DNA of 33,312 nt from Thermoplasmatales archaeon UBA447 (GTDB lineage: Archaea; Thermoplasmatota; Thermoplasmata; Thermoplasmatales; Thermoplasmataceae). The translations under genes and the position numbers were made by a program. This document shows, piece by piece, positions 7,436 to 15,152 of the stretch. Where the stretch lies: positions 1 to 33,312 of the forward strand of contig DARE01000013.1 in NCBI GenBank assembly GCA_002503205.1, read 5' to 3'. Under the pieces are notes generated by a model. The model was not told the DNA's origin. It worked only from the letters and a program-made list of their open reading frames with translations, and made no database searches. Numbering within the stretch: position 1 is the first letter of the stretch; each line of letters begins with the position of its first letter.

Positions 7436-7780
7436 TTAAAAATATCTAAATGTTGACCTGTCCAGGAAATCCATAAAATCCTTTCCCGTTCCTGTATCCG
7501 GATCTATATCGGTGTAATCCCAGCTGATAGCAACATGGAATTTCTCATTACGTGAAGGGCATGCCACATCCAGATCGATACGCTTCACCTGATCCTGCAT
7601 GCCCTTCCCTGGAAAGTCTTCAGTGTAATAGGTCTCATCTTTTCCTGGATGTGTGATCATCTCTGAACCAATGTAATGGATCTGGAATATATCCATCGGG
7701 ATATCTCTCATGCGTTTTACAGCAAACATGCCGGAAAGATAGTAAACCAGATCAAAGTAATCCCCCTCCTGCAATCTCAT
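7436..7780 (-). CDS. Hypothetical protein, 114 aa, first gene of the ATPase operon
   Basis: A small soluble protein of unknown family. It is rich in Asp, Phe and Tyr and ends in a helical KDFMDFLDRSTFRYF tail. The ATG at 7780 is preferred because a TATA-like AAATAATATTCC (7801-7812 read on the minus strand) lies about 27 nt upstream. A GTG at 7798 would extend the protein by six residues. The FAH-fold gene starts 13 nt after its stop, so it probably heads a four-gene operon with that enzyme, the ATPase and the 307-aa protein. No function can be inferred from motifs. Confidence 0.65.
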   Translation of the reverse strand: MRLQEGDYFDLVYYLSGMFAVKRMRDIPMDIFQIHYIGSEMITHPGKDETYYTEDFPGKGMQDQVKRIDLDVACPSRNEKFHVAISWDYTDIDPDTGTGKDFMDFLDRSTFRYF

Positions 7781-7876
7781 TCGTCCAACATGGCTCACAT
7801 GGAATATTATTTTTGGTTTTTCTGTTTCTTATTGATTTTTTCTATCCTGATATTTTCACAGTCATAATTGGATCAA

Positions 7877-7886
7877 ATATTTATAA
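7877..7886 (+). promoter_or_regulatory. TATA box of the diiron-oxidase-like gene
   Basis: ATATTTATAA is centred about 25 nt before the ATG at 7907, a clear leaderless arrangement. It lies between two divergent genes. Confidence 0.5.
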
Positions 7887-7906
7887 CTGATTTGTAATAC
7901 TATACC

Positions 7907-8602
7907 ATGGAACAAAAAACATACGAAGAAGGGGACTTTTATAAGAAGACATACAACTTTGTCAAGGCACACAATGCCACAAATAACGACTTCATAAACA
8001 GATTTGCAAAAGGAGATATTTCGGAAGATGAATTCAAGCGATTTTCTATTGAGTTCTTTCATTTTACGCGGGAATGGCCGAGCATTCTTTCAACACTTCT
8101 TGTGAACACTCCGGATGAGGATGATGCAAGAAACCTCACCACCATACTGGTTTCAGAGCTTGGAGATGACGACCCAAATAAGAGGCATGAGCTGCTGTAC
8201 AGAAAATACCTCAGAAGCCTGAACATAGATCCAGTTGCCATGGTAAAAAGGCAGCAACTCAAGACTACCAAGGGATGGCTTGATGGAATGAGAACCTATT
8301 TCTCAGGAGATCATTTTGAGGCTCTTGGTGCAGAGTTCGGACTGGAAAACATGGCAATACCTATGTGGGACAAGATACTTGCCGGATTCAAGGTATGGAA
8401 GGAGAAGCATCCTGAGTATGCTGGTGCAGATATCAGGTATTTTACATTCCACAGGGAGCTTGAGGAACACCATGAGGAGGCCATGGAGAACATACTCGGA
8501 ACCCACAAGGATGACCCGGTTGCAAGGGAAAGTTTCATGAAAGGTGCCAAGGGAATACTTGACCTTGAAGAGAAGTTCTGGCTTGGGCTCGCTGACAACT
8601 AA
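7907..8602 (+). CDS. Heme-oxygenase-like diiron oxidase family protein (TenA/PqqC fold)
   Basis: A 231-aa all-helical protein of the iron-containing redox enzyme / HDO group (relatives include PqqC, CADD and UndA). Candidate metal ligands follow the family pattern: Glu84 and His94 in SELGDDDPNKRH, Glu147 in EFGLENMAIPM, and the last helix HRELEEHH with His182, Glu186 and His189 (HxxxExxH). This set is what non-heme diiron members need, whereas TenA thiaminases lack it, so an O2-dependent oxidase is more likely than thiamin salvage. It stands alone with its own TATA box, next to two FAH-fold genes and the homogentisate operon. The substrate is unknown. Confidence 0.8.
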   Translation: MEQKTYEEGDFYKKTYNFVKAHNATNNDFINRFAKGDISEDEFKRFSIEFFHFTREWPSILSTLLVNTPDEDDARNLTTILVSELGDDDPNKRHELLYRKYLRSLNIDPVAMVKRQQLKTTKGWLDGMRTYFSGDHFEALGAEFGLENMAIPMWDKILAGFKVWKEKHPEYAGADIRYFTFHRELEEHHEEAMENILGTHKDDPVARESFMKGAKGILDLEEKFWLGLADN

Positions 8603-8671
8603 CCCTTAACTTTAATTTATACCGTATTGCATCAAATTTATGGAATATCTAATTAACCGTTTTCCTATTAC

Positions 8672-8678
8672 TTTTTTT
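8672..8678 (+). terminator. Poly-T run between the diiron-oxidase-like and phosphatase genes
   Basis: Seven T lie directly before the ATG at 8681. They may terminate transcription from 7907-8602. A weak TATA-like TAATTAA near 8651-8657 could drive a leaderless start at 8681. Confidence 0.3.
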
Positions 8679-8680
8679 AA

Positions 8681-9253
8681 ATGGCGTTAGTATTTCTCAT
8701 TCGGCATGGTGAGACTGATTCCAATCTCAAGGGGATCTGGCAGTGCGGTGACGAAGTCCCCCTGAATAGTCATGGGATTGAGCAGGCCAGAGAATTTGGC
8801 AGAAATGCCGCAGAACTTGAAATTGGCGCTCTATACAGCAGTGACATGATAAGAGCCAGACAGACAGCAGAGGAGATCTCTGGTATTTCTGGAATTCCCT
8901 ACAGGGGAAGAATATTTGAATTCAGGGAGAGAGGTTGCGGCGATATCAGCGGGCTGGACTATTACGGAATAGTTGAAAAATATGGTATACATTTGACAAG
9001 CATACTGAGCCCCGATCTTGATAAGATACCTGGATCAGAGCCACTATCAGAATTTAAAAACAGGGTAATAAGCGGGCTCTCAGAACTTGCCTCTGTATCC
9101 GGATTAGAAAAGGTTGGGGTGGTAACACATGGAGGCGTCATGGCGTACGTTAATTCCATGATCCTTGGAAAAGGCATAATAGAGAGGTTCCCCAATTGTT
9201 CCTACATGATTGTGAAAAAAGAAAATGGGAGTTTTGTTAAGGTTGACCAATGA
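8681..9253 (+). CDS. Histidine phosphatase (phosphoglycerate mutase-like)
   Basis: A 190-aa member of the cofactor-dependent phosphoglycerate mutase / histidine phosphatase superfamily. The RHG motif is LIRHGETDSN with His9 as the phospho-acceptor, the acid is probably Glu83 in FRERG, and the second His is His150 in VVTHGGV. The QCGDEVPLNSHGIEQA segment is typical of branch-1 phosphatases (GpmB/CobC-like). Archaea normally use other mutases for glycolysis, so it may dephosphorylate a sugar or cobamide intermediate. The gene ends exactly where the convergent hmgA ends: TGA on each strand with no base between. Confidence 0.85.
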   Translation: MALVFLIRHGETDSNLKGIWQCGDEVPLNSHGIEQAREFGRNAAELEIGALYSSDMIRARQTAEEISGISGIPYRGRIFEFRERGCGDISGLDYYGIVEKYGIHLTSILSPDLDKIPGSEPLSEFKNRVISGLSELASVSGLEKVGVVTHGGVMAYVNSMILGKGIIERFPNCSYMIVKKENGSFVKVDQ

Positions 9254-10399
9254 TCAGGAGACCCAGCTTTTCATATAATCCGGGTCATCCATGCTGACGG
9301 CTTTTTGCGTCAGCTTAAGGGGTTCATACGCCTCTACCATTATTGCAACCTCGTCAGTGGATTCCTTCCCTATGGCGTTTTCCACTGCTCCTGGCTGAGG
9401 GCCATGAATAAGGCCCCTTATGTGAAGTGTCATCGACTCTGGCGATATCCCCTTTCTGCTCATGAAATTCCCCGATGAGTAGAAGAGAAACTCATCTGTG
9501 TCTATATTGCTGTGATAGTATGATATGGGTATGGATCTGGGATGAAAGTCGAATTTTCTAGGGAGGAAAGCACCAATCATAAATGAGGAGGCGCTGAAGT
9601 TCTCATGCACAGGTGGTGGCTGGTGCAGTTTACCCACAATAGGAGCCATTTTCTCAACATTGATGGTGAACGGGTAAAGGTATCCATCCCATCCAGCAAG
9701 GTCGAATGGTGTCCTGTCCCTTTTCTCTATAATGAACTCATTGTCATATTCCACATAAACATTGAAGTCTCCATCAAGTTTCTCTGTCTCGGTGAATTCA
9801 GGAACAACAAAGTCCCTTGAATAGAATGGTGTGCCCTCCTTAAGCTGCCCGTAAATGTTGAGATACCTCTTTGTTATGGAAATTCGCTCCCTGCTCTGAA
9901 CGTAAAGCATAGTGTCTGTTTTCCCATTTTCCATATGGTAGGTGGTTCCCTTCGGGATATAGAGATAATCGCCCTTCCTGTAGTGGAGCTTTCCGAATGG
10001 GGTAGTCACTTTCCCGGAACCCTCATGTATGAAAAATATCTCATCGTAATATGCATTCCTGTATAGATTTACAGAGCTGTGTTCCGGCTTAAGCATTCCA
10101 ATCTTGAGTTTGGAGTTAACCAGAAGATCTACCCTTCCTGTGATGTAATTTCCTGAGCGCTTGAGTTCATATCCCTTGATGTGCCTGTGAAGCCTGTTTT
10201 CCGTCAATCCCATGGAGCTTTCCGGTTTTCTCTCACCACTTACGGAAATAACTCTTGTGGGTTCTGTCCTGTGATAGAGTAAAGAATATGGGCCGTCGAA
10301 GCTCTCCTCCCCAAAAAGTTCCTCTTTGAGAATGTTGTCCCTGCTATCATAGGTATGTCTGAATTCCGGCACTTTCCCCTTTCTTACATAATACACCAT
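9254..10399 (-). CDS. hmgA: Homogentisate 1,2-dioxygenase
   Basis: A 381-aa cupin-fold enzyme that opens the ring of homogentisate to maleylacetoacetate using Fe(II) and O2. Iron ligands visible from the family are His296 and Glu303 in YYHSNIDTDEFLF and His332 in LIHGPQPG. A KLHQPPPVHENFS segment before them is also characteristic. I chose the ATG at 10399, which has GGAG about 9 nt upstream, over the GTG at 10408 that overlaps the fumarylacetoacetase stop by 4 nt. It is the last gene of the HPPD-FAH-HmgA operon. It belongs to the shorter HmgA-like branch (human HGD is about 445 aa), so the substrate rests mainly on the operon. Confidence 0.85.
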   Translation of the reverse strand: MVYYVRKGKVPEFRHTYDSRDNILKEELFGEESFDGPYSLLYHRTEPTRVISVSGERKPESSMGLTENRLHRHIKGYELKRSGNYITGRVDLLVNSKLKIGMLKPEHSSVNLYRNAYYDEIFFIHEGSGKVTTPFGKLHYRKGDYLYIPKGTTYHMENGKTDTMLYVQSRERISITKRYLNIYGQLKEGTPFYSRDFVVPEFTETEKLDGDFNVYVEYDNEFIIEKRDRTPFDLAGWDGYLYPFTINVEKMAPIVGKLHQPPPVHENFSASSFMIGAFLPRKFDFHPRSIPISYYHSNIDTDEFLFYSSGNFMSRKGISPESMTLHIRGLIHGPQPGAVENAIGKESTDEVAIMVEAYEPLKLTQKAVSMDDPDYMKSWVS

Positions 10400-10404
10400 A
10401 ACAA

Positions 10405-11316
10405 TCACTCCACTATTTCTGTTTTCAAGTATCCCATAGAATCTGATCCGAATTCTACTGTATCTCCGGGCTTTAGCCAGCTCATCCCTGACTTGCTTCT
10501 CTCAAGGATGCATCCATTTCCGACAGTTCCACTCATTATAACATCTCCTGGTTTGAGCGTACATTCAGTTGAAGCCCAGCTGATGATATCCTGGAAAGTC
10601 CAGTACATGTCTACAAGATTTCCTCGGGAATATTCCTTCCCATTAATGTTTGCCCATACAGTCTCCTCTATCTTCCCGTCCGAATTTATCTTGGCTTTTA
10701 TCTCATCAGATGTGGTCAGGCTGTATCCGAATGTTGTTGCAAAATCCTTTGATTTGGATGGGCCGAGGCCAATGGCCATTTCCTTTCTCTGCTGATCCCG
10801 GGCGCTCCAGTCACTGACAAGAAGGAATCCGAAAATATGATTCCAGACATCTCCCCTAGGGATATCCCTGCCCTCTCTTCCGATAACAGCGGCAACTTCC
10901 AGTTCGTAATCAAGTTCCTTTGAAAATCTTGGATATTTGAGGTTGCGTCCGCTGGGGATGACACCCGAGGTGCCTGAGTAATAATATGCCGGAACCCCAT
11001 ACCACTCCTTCGGGACCTCCTGATTTCTCAATGCCCTCGAATTCTTAACATGCGTTTCAAAAGCATAGAAATCTCTAATCTGGTTAAGCCCATGCACCGG
11101 GATCTGATAAGAATTTGGAGTGATTGCCGCTTCCTGTTCAACCCCTTCACCTATTTTTTTTATCAGCCTCTGTTGATTTGAAGAAAACCAGCCGTAGAAA
11201 GAACGGGAATCATCGGGTGGTTCACTCTCCAGGATAGCCCCTATATCGTAAAGTGTATCGCCATGTTCCACCGCACATTTTGGCCCGTCGTCGGTAACTA
11301 CCCTGGATAACTTCAT
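10405..11316 (-). CDS. Fumarylacetoacetase family hydrolase (paralog 2)
   Basis: A 303-aa FAH-family protein, likely the last enzyme of tyrosine breakdown, splitting fumarylacetoacetate to fumarate and acetoacetate. Visible are the FYAFETHVKNSRA segment with the candidate catalytic His, the YYSGTSGVIPSGR loop, the metal-binding run LDYELEVAAVIG, the DWSARDQQ aspartate and GLGPSKSKDFATT, which is close to true fumarylacetoacetases. The MSGTVGNG loop near the C terminus also fits. Its start codon overlaps the last base of HPPD and its stop abuts HmgA, so the three are co-translated. It resembles fumarylacetoacetase more than paralog 1 does. Confidence 0.87.
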   Translation of the reverse strand: MKLSRVVTDDGPKCAVEHGDTLYDIGAILESEPPDDSRSFYGWFSSNQQRLIKKIGEGVEQEAAITPNSYQIPVHGLNQIRDFYAFETHVKNSRALRNQEVPKEWYGVPAYYYSGTSGVIPSGRNLKYPRFSKELDYELEVAAVIGREGRDIPRGDVWNHIFGFLLVSDWSARDQQRKEMAIGLGPSKSKDFATTFGYSLTTSDEIKAKINSDGKIEETVWANINGKEYSRGNLVDMYWTFQDIISWASTECTLKPGDVIMSGTVGNGCILERSKSGMSWLKPGDTVEFGSDSMGYLKTEIVE

Positions 11317-12401
11317 TAAAGGTTTCCCCTTTTCGCCTGTTCCAGTTCTATAGATTTGAAAAGCTCCTTAAAGTTTCCCTTCCCAAAAGATGTGGCACCC
11401 TTCCTCTGAATTATCTCATAGAAGAATGTTGGCCTGTCACCTACTGGTTTTGTGAATATCTGAAGCAGATATCCGTCATCGTCCCTGTCCACAAGTATGT
11501 TGAGCCTCTCCAGATCCTCAATCTTCTCGTCTATTTTTCCAACCCTTTCAGGCATGGTCTCATAATAGACATGTGGCGTGCTCAGAAATTCCACTCCTCT
11601 TGATGAAAGATCCTCAACGGTCTTTATTATATTGTCAGTTTCAATAGCAATATGCTGCACTCCTGGAGAGTTGTAATAGTCAAGATACTCCTGGATCTGT
11701 GATTTTTTCAGGCCTATTGCTGGCTCATTTATTGGGAATATTATCCTTCTGTTCCCGTAATGTACGACCTTTGAGCGAAGTGATGAATATTCGGTGCTGA
11801 TGTCCTTGTCATCAAAGCTTATTAGCTGGTCAAAACCAAGGCCCTTGACGTAATAGTTGACCCATGGATCCATCATTTTATCCTCAACATTTCCCACGAT
11901 ATGATCAATTTTCTTCAGACCAGAAGGCTTTCCCTTCTGTCCAACCTCCTGATAACCAGGAGGAAGATTATTCTCATACTCAGAATAATCATTAAGTGTG
12001 TGCAAAGTCTCTCCGTAGCTTCTCAGGGTAGCAACATTAAGCGTTCCGTTGCCTGTTTTGACCTTCTTTGGTGCATCATATTTTGCCACTCCCTTCTGCT
12101 TTATGAAATCTATAGTATCTCCAAGGTTGTCAACCTTCATTGAGATGTCTCTGACTCCGTCCCCGTGGTATTTTACATGGTCTGCTATAGGTGAAGTGTA
12201 ATTGAGGAAGCTTGTGAATATCAATTTTACATTTCCCTGTTGCATCAGATAGGAAACCCTGTCTCTCACTCCGGTTTCTGGCCCAGCATACCCAACCAGG
12301 TCAAAACCCAGTGCATGCCTGTGGTAATAGGCCCACTGTCTTGCAGAGCCAACATAATATTCAACGGCGTCGACAGAATTGAAAACATCTCCATAGTCCA
12401 T
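11316..12401 (-). CDS. hpd: 4-hydroxyphenylpyruvate dioxygenase
   Basis: A 361-aa enzyme of the vicinal-oxygen-chelate fold that turns 4-hydroxyphenylpyruvate into homogentisate. The three Fe(II) ligands are His167 (KKIDHIVGNV), His250 (VQHIAIETD) and Glu329 (FFYEIIQRKGA). The C-terminal signature FGKGNFKELFKSIE is diagnostic of HPPD versus hydroxymandelate synthase. It is the first gene of the operon, with a strong TATA box at 12423-12430 about 26 nt before the ATG, hence probably leaderless. Its stop overlaps the start of the fumarylacetoacetase gene by one base. Confidence 0.95.
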   Translation of the reverse strand: MDYGDVFNSVDAVEYYVGSARQWAYYHRHALGFDLVGYAGPETGVRDRVSYLMQQGNVKLIFTSFLNYTSPIADHVKYHGDGVRDISMKVDNLGDTIDFIKQKGVAKYDAPKKVKTGNGTLNVATLRSYGETLHTLNDYSEYENNLPPGYQEVGQKGKPSGLKKIDHIVGNVEDKMMDPWVNYYVKGLGFDQLISFDDKDISTEYSSLRSKVVHYGNRRIIFPINEPAIGLKKSQIQEYLDYYNSPGVQHIAIETDNIIKTVEDLSSRGVEFLSTPHVYYETMPERVGKIDEKIEDLERLNILVDRDDDGYLLQIFTKPVGDRPTFFYEIIQRKGATSFGKGNFKELFKSIELEQAKRGNL

Positions 12402-12422
12402 GGCTATGTATTATCTAATTGA

Positions 12423-12430
12423 TATAAATA
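12423..12430 (-). promoter_or_regulatory. TATA box of the homogentisate operon
   Basis: The minus strand reads TATTTATA inside a long A/T tract, centred about 26 nt upstream of the hpd ATG at 12401. Confidence 0.55.
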
Positions 12431-12498
12431 TTTTATTAATTCGATATAAGTTAATTGTTAGCATTCCACAGGCTTATGTTCTTACAGAGCAAATAATA

Positions 12499-12538
12499 AC
12501 AGCAGTGTTTAAATTCAGAAATTTAATAATTTTGCTGT
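12499..12538. repeat. Imperfect 40-bp palindrome between hpd and the Cld-family gene
   Basis: Outer arms ACAGCA (12499-12504) and TGCTGT (12533-12538) flank inner arms TTAAATT (12509-12515) and AATTTAA (12520-12526). It sits in the 211-nt gap between divergent genes. It could be an operator or a structured RNA element, but the A/T-rich inner part could arise by chance. Apart from this and the two TATA boxes I see nothing in the gap. Confidence 0.35.
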
Positions 12539-12570
12539 CATTAAAGCCACAGGTGCCCTTCATTCAAACA

Positions 12571-12580
12571 AGATATATCT
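12571..12580 (+). promoter_or_regulatory. TATA-like box of the Cld-family gene
   Basis: AGATATATCT is centred about 38 nt before the ATG at 12613, which would leave a leader of about 10-12 nt. An in-frame TGA at 12583-12585 excludes an earlier start. Confidence 0.35.
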
Positions 12581-12612
12581 GATGAGGTGATACACATACA
12601 GGCGTTTTCTCT

Positions 12613-13272
12613 ATGGATGATGAAATAAAGACGATGGTCATCACATACCGTTTCAACAGCAATTATTACTTGCACAGAAATGAGGTATCTCCTTCTGTTA
12701 TGGCCTCATTCATGGGATCATTGAAAAGCCTCCCATCTGGCCTCCTGAATTTCAGGAACTATGAATCCATGAGATGGGATTCAGACATCATATTCTGGTT
12801 TTCCTCACGCAGATCAGAAGATTTGGTCCGCACTAAGCAGATCCTTAATTTTTCATTCCAGGGATATGCAGATGCCCAGTACAGCATGTTTGCGCTTTAC
12901 GAGCATTCCCCTTATGCCAGAAATGGAACCACGCTTGATGACACACTCAGATTTCCTCCAAAGAAATATTTCATTGCCTATCCCATGATTAAGGACCCTA
13001 CCTGGTACCTGGAACCCTCTGAGGAAAGAAAGAGAATCATGTCAGAGCATATCTCCATGGCCGTCAACGACCCGGAAAACAGTGATATAAGATCATATAC
13101 AACTTACTCATACGGAATCGGTGACCAGGAGTTCATAGTCATGTATGAAACAGACTCCCTTACAGACTGGTCACATGTTACGCAAAGGCTCAGGGAGGCG
13201 AAACAGAGGAAATGGATCACAAAGGAATACCCCATATTTGTGGGAATTTACCAGGATGAATTGAAATTCTGA
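12613..13272 (+). CDS. Chlorite dismutase / HemQ family protein
   Basis: A 219-aa protein of the chlorite dismutase superfamily, which includes coproheme decarboxylase (HemQ/ChdC). The signature YPMIKDPTWYLEPSEERKRIMSEH is present in pieces: Tyr123 in AYPM corresponds to the Tyr needed for coproheme decarboxylation, and His146 at the end of the ERKRIMSEH helix to the proximal heme ligand. A Thermoplasma acidophilum homolog of this family has a known structure. True chlorite detoxification is unlikely without a perchlorate pathway, so a role in heme synthesis or heme/peroxide handling is more probable. thiI follows 5 nt downstream, so the two are co-transcribed. Confidence 0.85.
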   Translation: MDDEIKTMVITYRFNSNYYLHRNEVSPSVMASFMGSLKSLPSGLLNFRNYESMRWDSDIIFWFSSRRSEDLVRTKQILNFSFQGYADAQYSMFALYEHSPYARNGTTLDDTLRFPPKKYFIAYPMIKDPTWYLEPSEERKRIMSEHISMAVNDPENSDIRSYTTYSYGIGDQEFIVMYETDSLTDWSHVTQRLREAKQRKWITKEYPIFVGIYQDELKF

Positions 13273-13277
13273 TATAT

Positions 13278-14762
13278 ATGAGTGAATCTGAGTCAGCCTC
13301 AAAGGAAAATTCTGTCTTCATTCTGCGTTATGCGGAGGTCGGGATAAAAGGAAAACGTGCAAGGGGAATGATGGAGGGCAAGATCAGGACCAATTTCAGG
13401 GATCTTCTGTCAAGGCTGGGAGACAGTTGCGAAATAAGGAGCTCACGGGGAAGGATTTTTGTAAGTGGGTTCAAGTCAGAGGATAATGTAAGATCCGCTC
13501 TTTCCAGAACGATGGGCATCAAGTCATTCTCGCATGCAACTGAAATAAGGATAAAGTCCATTGAAGATATTTTAGACTACTGCAAGTCCCGCTTCCCGTC
13601 GCAGCTAAAAGGAAAAAAGTTTGCAGTGAGGGCCAGAAGGGCGGGAGGACAGAGCTTCACGTCCATGGATATTGCAAGGGCAGTTGGCGATTCTCTTTAC
13701 AGTTTTTCTGCGGGTGTAGACCTGGGAAATCCTGACCTGGAGATAAATGTAGAAGTGAGGGACAACAGAGCATACATTTTCACTGACTCCCAGAATGGCC
13801 CTGGTGGCCTTCCCATAGGCTCTGAAGGAAGGGTTGCAGCTCTGGTGTCCGGGGGCATAGATAGCCCGGTGGCCGCATGGTATCTCCTGAAGAGAGGTTG
13901 CATGGTCGATTATGTGTTCATATCGCTGGCCCATCCTGCAGACACTGTTGAATTCCTGAAATCCATACGATCTCTAATTAAATTCTGGTCAAGCGGGTAC
14001 ATCCCCTCCATCAATATTGTTGATGGAACTCCACTGCTTGAGGAAATTCTTCTGTCTGGGAAAGTTCGGGTCCCAAACATAACATACAAGAGGACTCTTT
14101 ATGAAATAGCAAAGCGGATAGCACTGGAAAAAAATGGGAACGGCATAGTAACGGGAGAATCAATAGGACAGGTATCCTCCCAGACCCCGGCTAATCTGAT
14201 GGCTATAAATGCCGGCTTCGATTTCCCAGTTTTCAGGCCTCTTGTAGGCTTGGATAAGGATGAGATCACTGAGGTTGCCAGAAGGATTGGAACTTTCCCT
14301 GAAACAAGCATGGGGGAGTTCTGTTCACTCTTCTCACAGGAGGTTGTGCTGAGGGCAGATCCTGAGATAATTAAATCAGACTTTTCCAGCGTTCTTGGGC
14401 TGGAGGAAATGGTAAGAACTAGAGTTCAGATTAGCGCTTCGGAAATAGATGACGTCATCGAATCGCTTCAAAAATCGAATCTGTTGTCTTCAGAAATTCC
14501 AGAGGGTGCTTATGCATTTGACCTCAGGGCTCCCCTTGATTTCAGGGAATGGCATTACCCTGGTGCTGTTAATATAGGACTGAAACAGTTGAAAGACACC
14601 TTAATCCAGGAAGGGAAATGGGACAGGCCTGTTGTGTTTTACTGCACTAAAGGGCTCCAGAGTGCATATGCCGCTGGAATCGCCAGGAAAATGGGCATTG
14701 ATTCCTATTTTGTTCCAATAGATTCATTACGAAGGAATCAGGCAAAAAAAGTTACCCAATGA
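13278..14762 (+). CDS. thiI: tRNA 4-thiouridine synthetase ThiI with rhodanese domain
   Basis: A 494-aa protein with a ferredoxin-like/THUMP N-terminal half (to about residue 170), a PP-loop adenylation domain (SGGIDS at 191-196) and a C-terminal rhodanese domain (about 405-490). The two cysteines needed for sulfur transfer are Cys349 in MGEFCSLF and Cys456 in FYCTKGLQS, matching E. coli Cys344 and Cys456. It makes s4U in tRNA and, in bacteria, can supply sulfur for thiazole. Many archaeal ThiI proteins lack the rhodanese part, so this full-length form is notable. It is encoded 5 nt after the Cld-family gene. Confidence 0.95.
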   Translation: MSESESASKENSVFILRYAEVGIKGKRARGMMEGKIRTNFRDLLSRLGDSCEIRSSRGRIFVSGFKSEDNVRSALSRTMGIKSFSHATEIRIKSIEDILDYCKSRFPSQLKGKKFAVRARRAGGQSFTSMDIARAVGDSLYSFSAGVDLGNPDLEINVEVRDNRAYIFTDSQNGPGGLPIGSEGRVAALVSGGIDSPVAAWYLLKRGCMVDYVFISLAHPADTVEFLKSIRSLIKFWSSGYIPSINIVDGTPLLEEILLSGKVRVPNITYKRTLYEIAKRIALEKNGNGIVTGESIGQVSSQTPANLMAINAGFDFPVFRPLVGLDKDEITEVARRIGTFPETSMGEFCSLFSQEVVLRADPEIIKSDFSSVLGLEEMVRTRVQISASEIDDVIESLQKSNLLSSEIPEGAYAFDLRAPLDFREWHYPGAVNIGLKQLKDTLIQEGKWDRPVVFYCTKGLQSAYAAGIARKMGIDSYFVPIDSLRRNQAKKVTQ

Positions 14763-14772
14763 AACAGGTCCT

Positions 14773-15141
14773 CTAATGCTTCCTTAAAACATGATTTCCT
14801 GGTATAGGGATGCTGTATCTTCTGCTGGCCACAAGCTCATAGAAACTCTCCCCTAGCCCTGCAATTATAAGAAAATCTGCCGCTAGGGAGAGAAGGAAAA
14901 GAGGCGGGGACCGCAATGTTATCAGGGCAATGGCCCTCATCCGGAAGTATTTCTTTCCATCAGGGGTCTGCACCTGTATGCCGGAGTTCATCATGTCATC
15001 AACAGAAATCCTGTTTTTCTTTGAGTATTCCACCATTCCCTGGAAAATCATTCTGTGCAGAACATCGAACCTCCTGAGAAGCCTCACTGAAAAGTTGCAG
15101 AAAGGGCAGTATTCATCATAGAAAACAGTATATTTCCCCAT
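14773..15141 (-). CDS. DCC/YuxK family thiol-disulfide oxidoreductase-like protein
   Basis: A 122-aa protein of the DUF393/YuxK (DCC) family. The N terminus reads VFYDEYCPFCNFSVRLLRR, with the CxxC pair at Cys12 and Cys15 in place of the usual DGxCxxC. A hydrophobic stretch around residues 78-100 (RSPPLFLLSLAADFLIIAGLGE) and a late SIPIPGNH segment are typical of the family. Members are thought to do thiol redox chemistry, but no precise substrate is known. It starts 11 nt after the stop of the 384-aa gene, so both are likely on one transcript. Confidence 0.75.
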   Translation of the reverse strand: MGKYTVFYDEYCPFCNFSVRLLRRFDVLHRMIFQGMVEYSKKNRISVDDMMNSGIQVQTPDGKKYFRMRAIALITLRSPPLFLLSLAADFLIIAGLGESFYELVASRRYSIPIPGNHVLRKH

Positions 15142-15152
15142 ATGGCTTTATC

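Noticed and set aside
6799..7449. Long open frame of about 216 codons on the plus strand
   Set aside because: It is antisense to the FAH-fold gene, has no family features, and the minus-strand protein has clear motifs.
7907..8602. TenA thiaminase for thiamin salvage
   Set aside because: The fold is shared, but a diiron-type ligand set (Glu84, His94, Glu147, HxxxExxH) is present and no thiamin genes or TPP riboswitch lie nearby.
10355..10795. Plus-strand open frame of about 146 codons
   Set aside because: It is antisense to hmgA and the fumarylacetoacetase gene, with no promoter, RBS or motif support.
12402..12612. Search for a tRNA or small RNA in the 211-nt gap
   Set aside because: The region is A/T-rich without a cloverleaf or a GC-rich fold. 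Only promoter elements and the imperfect palindrome are visible.
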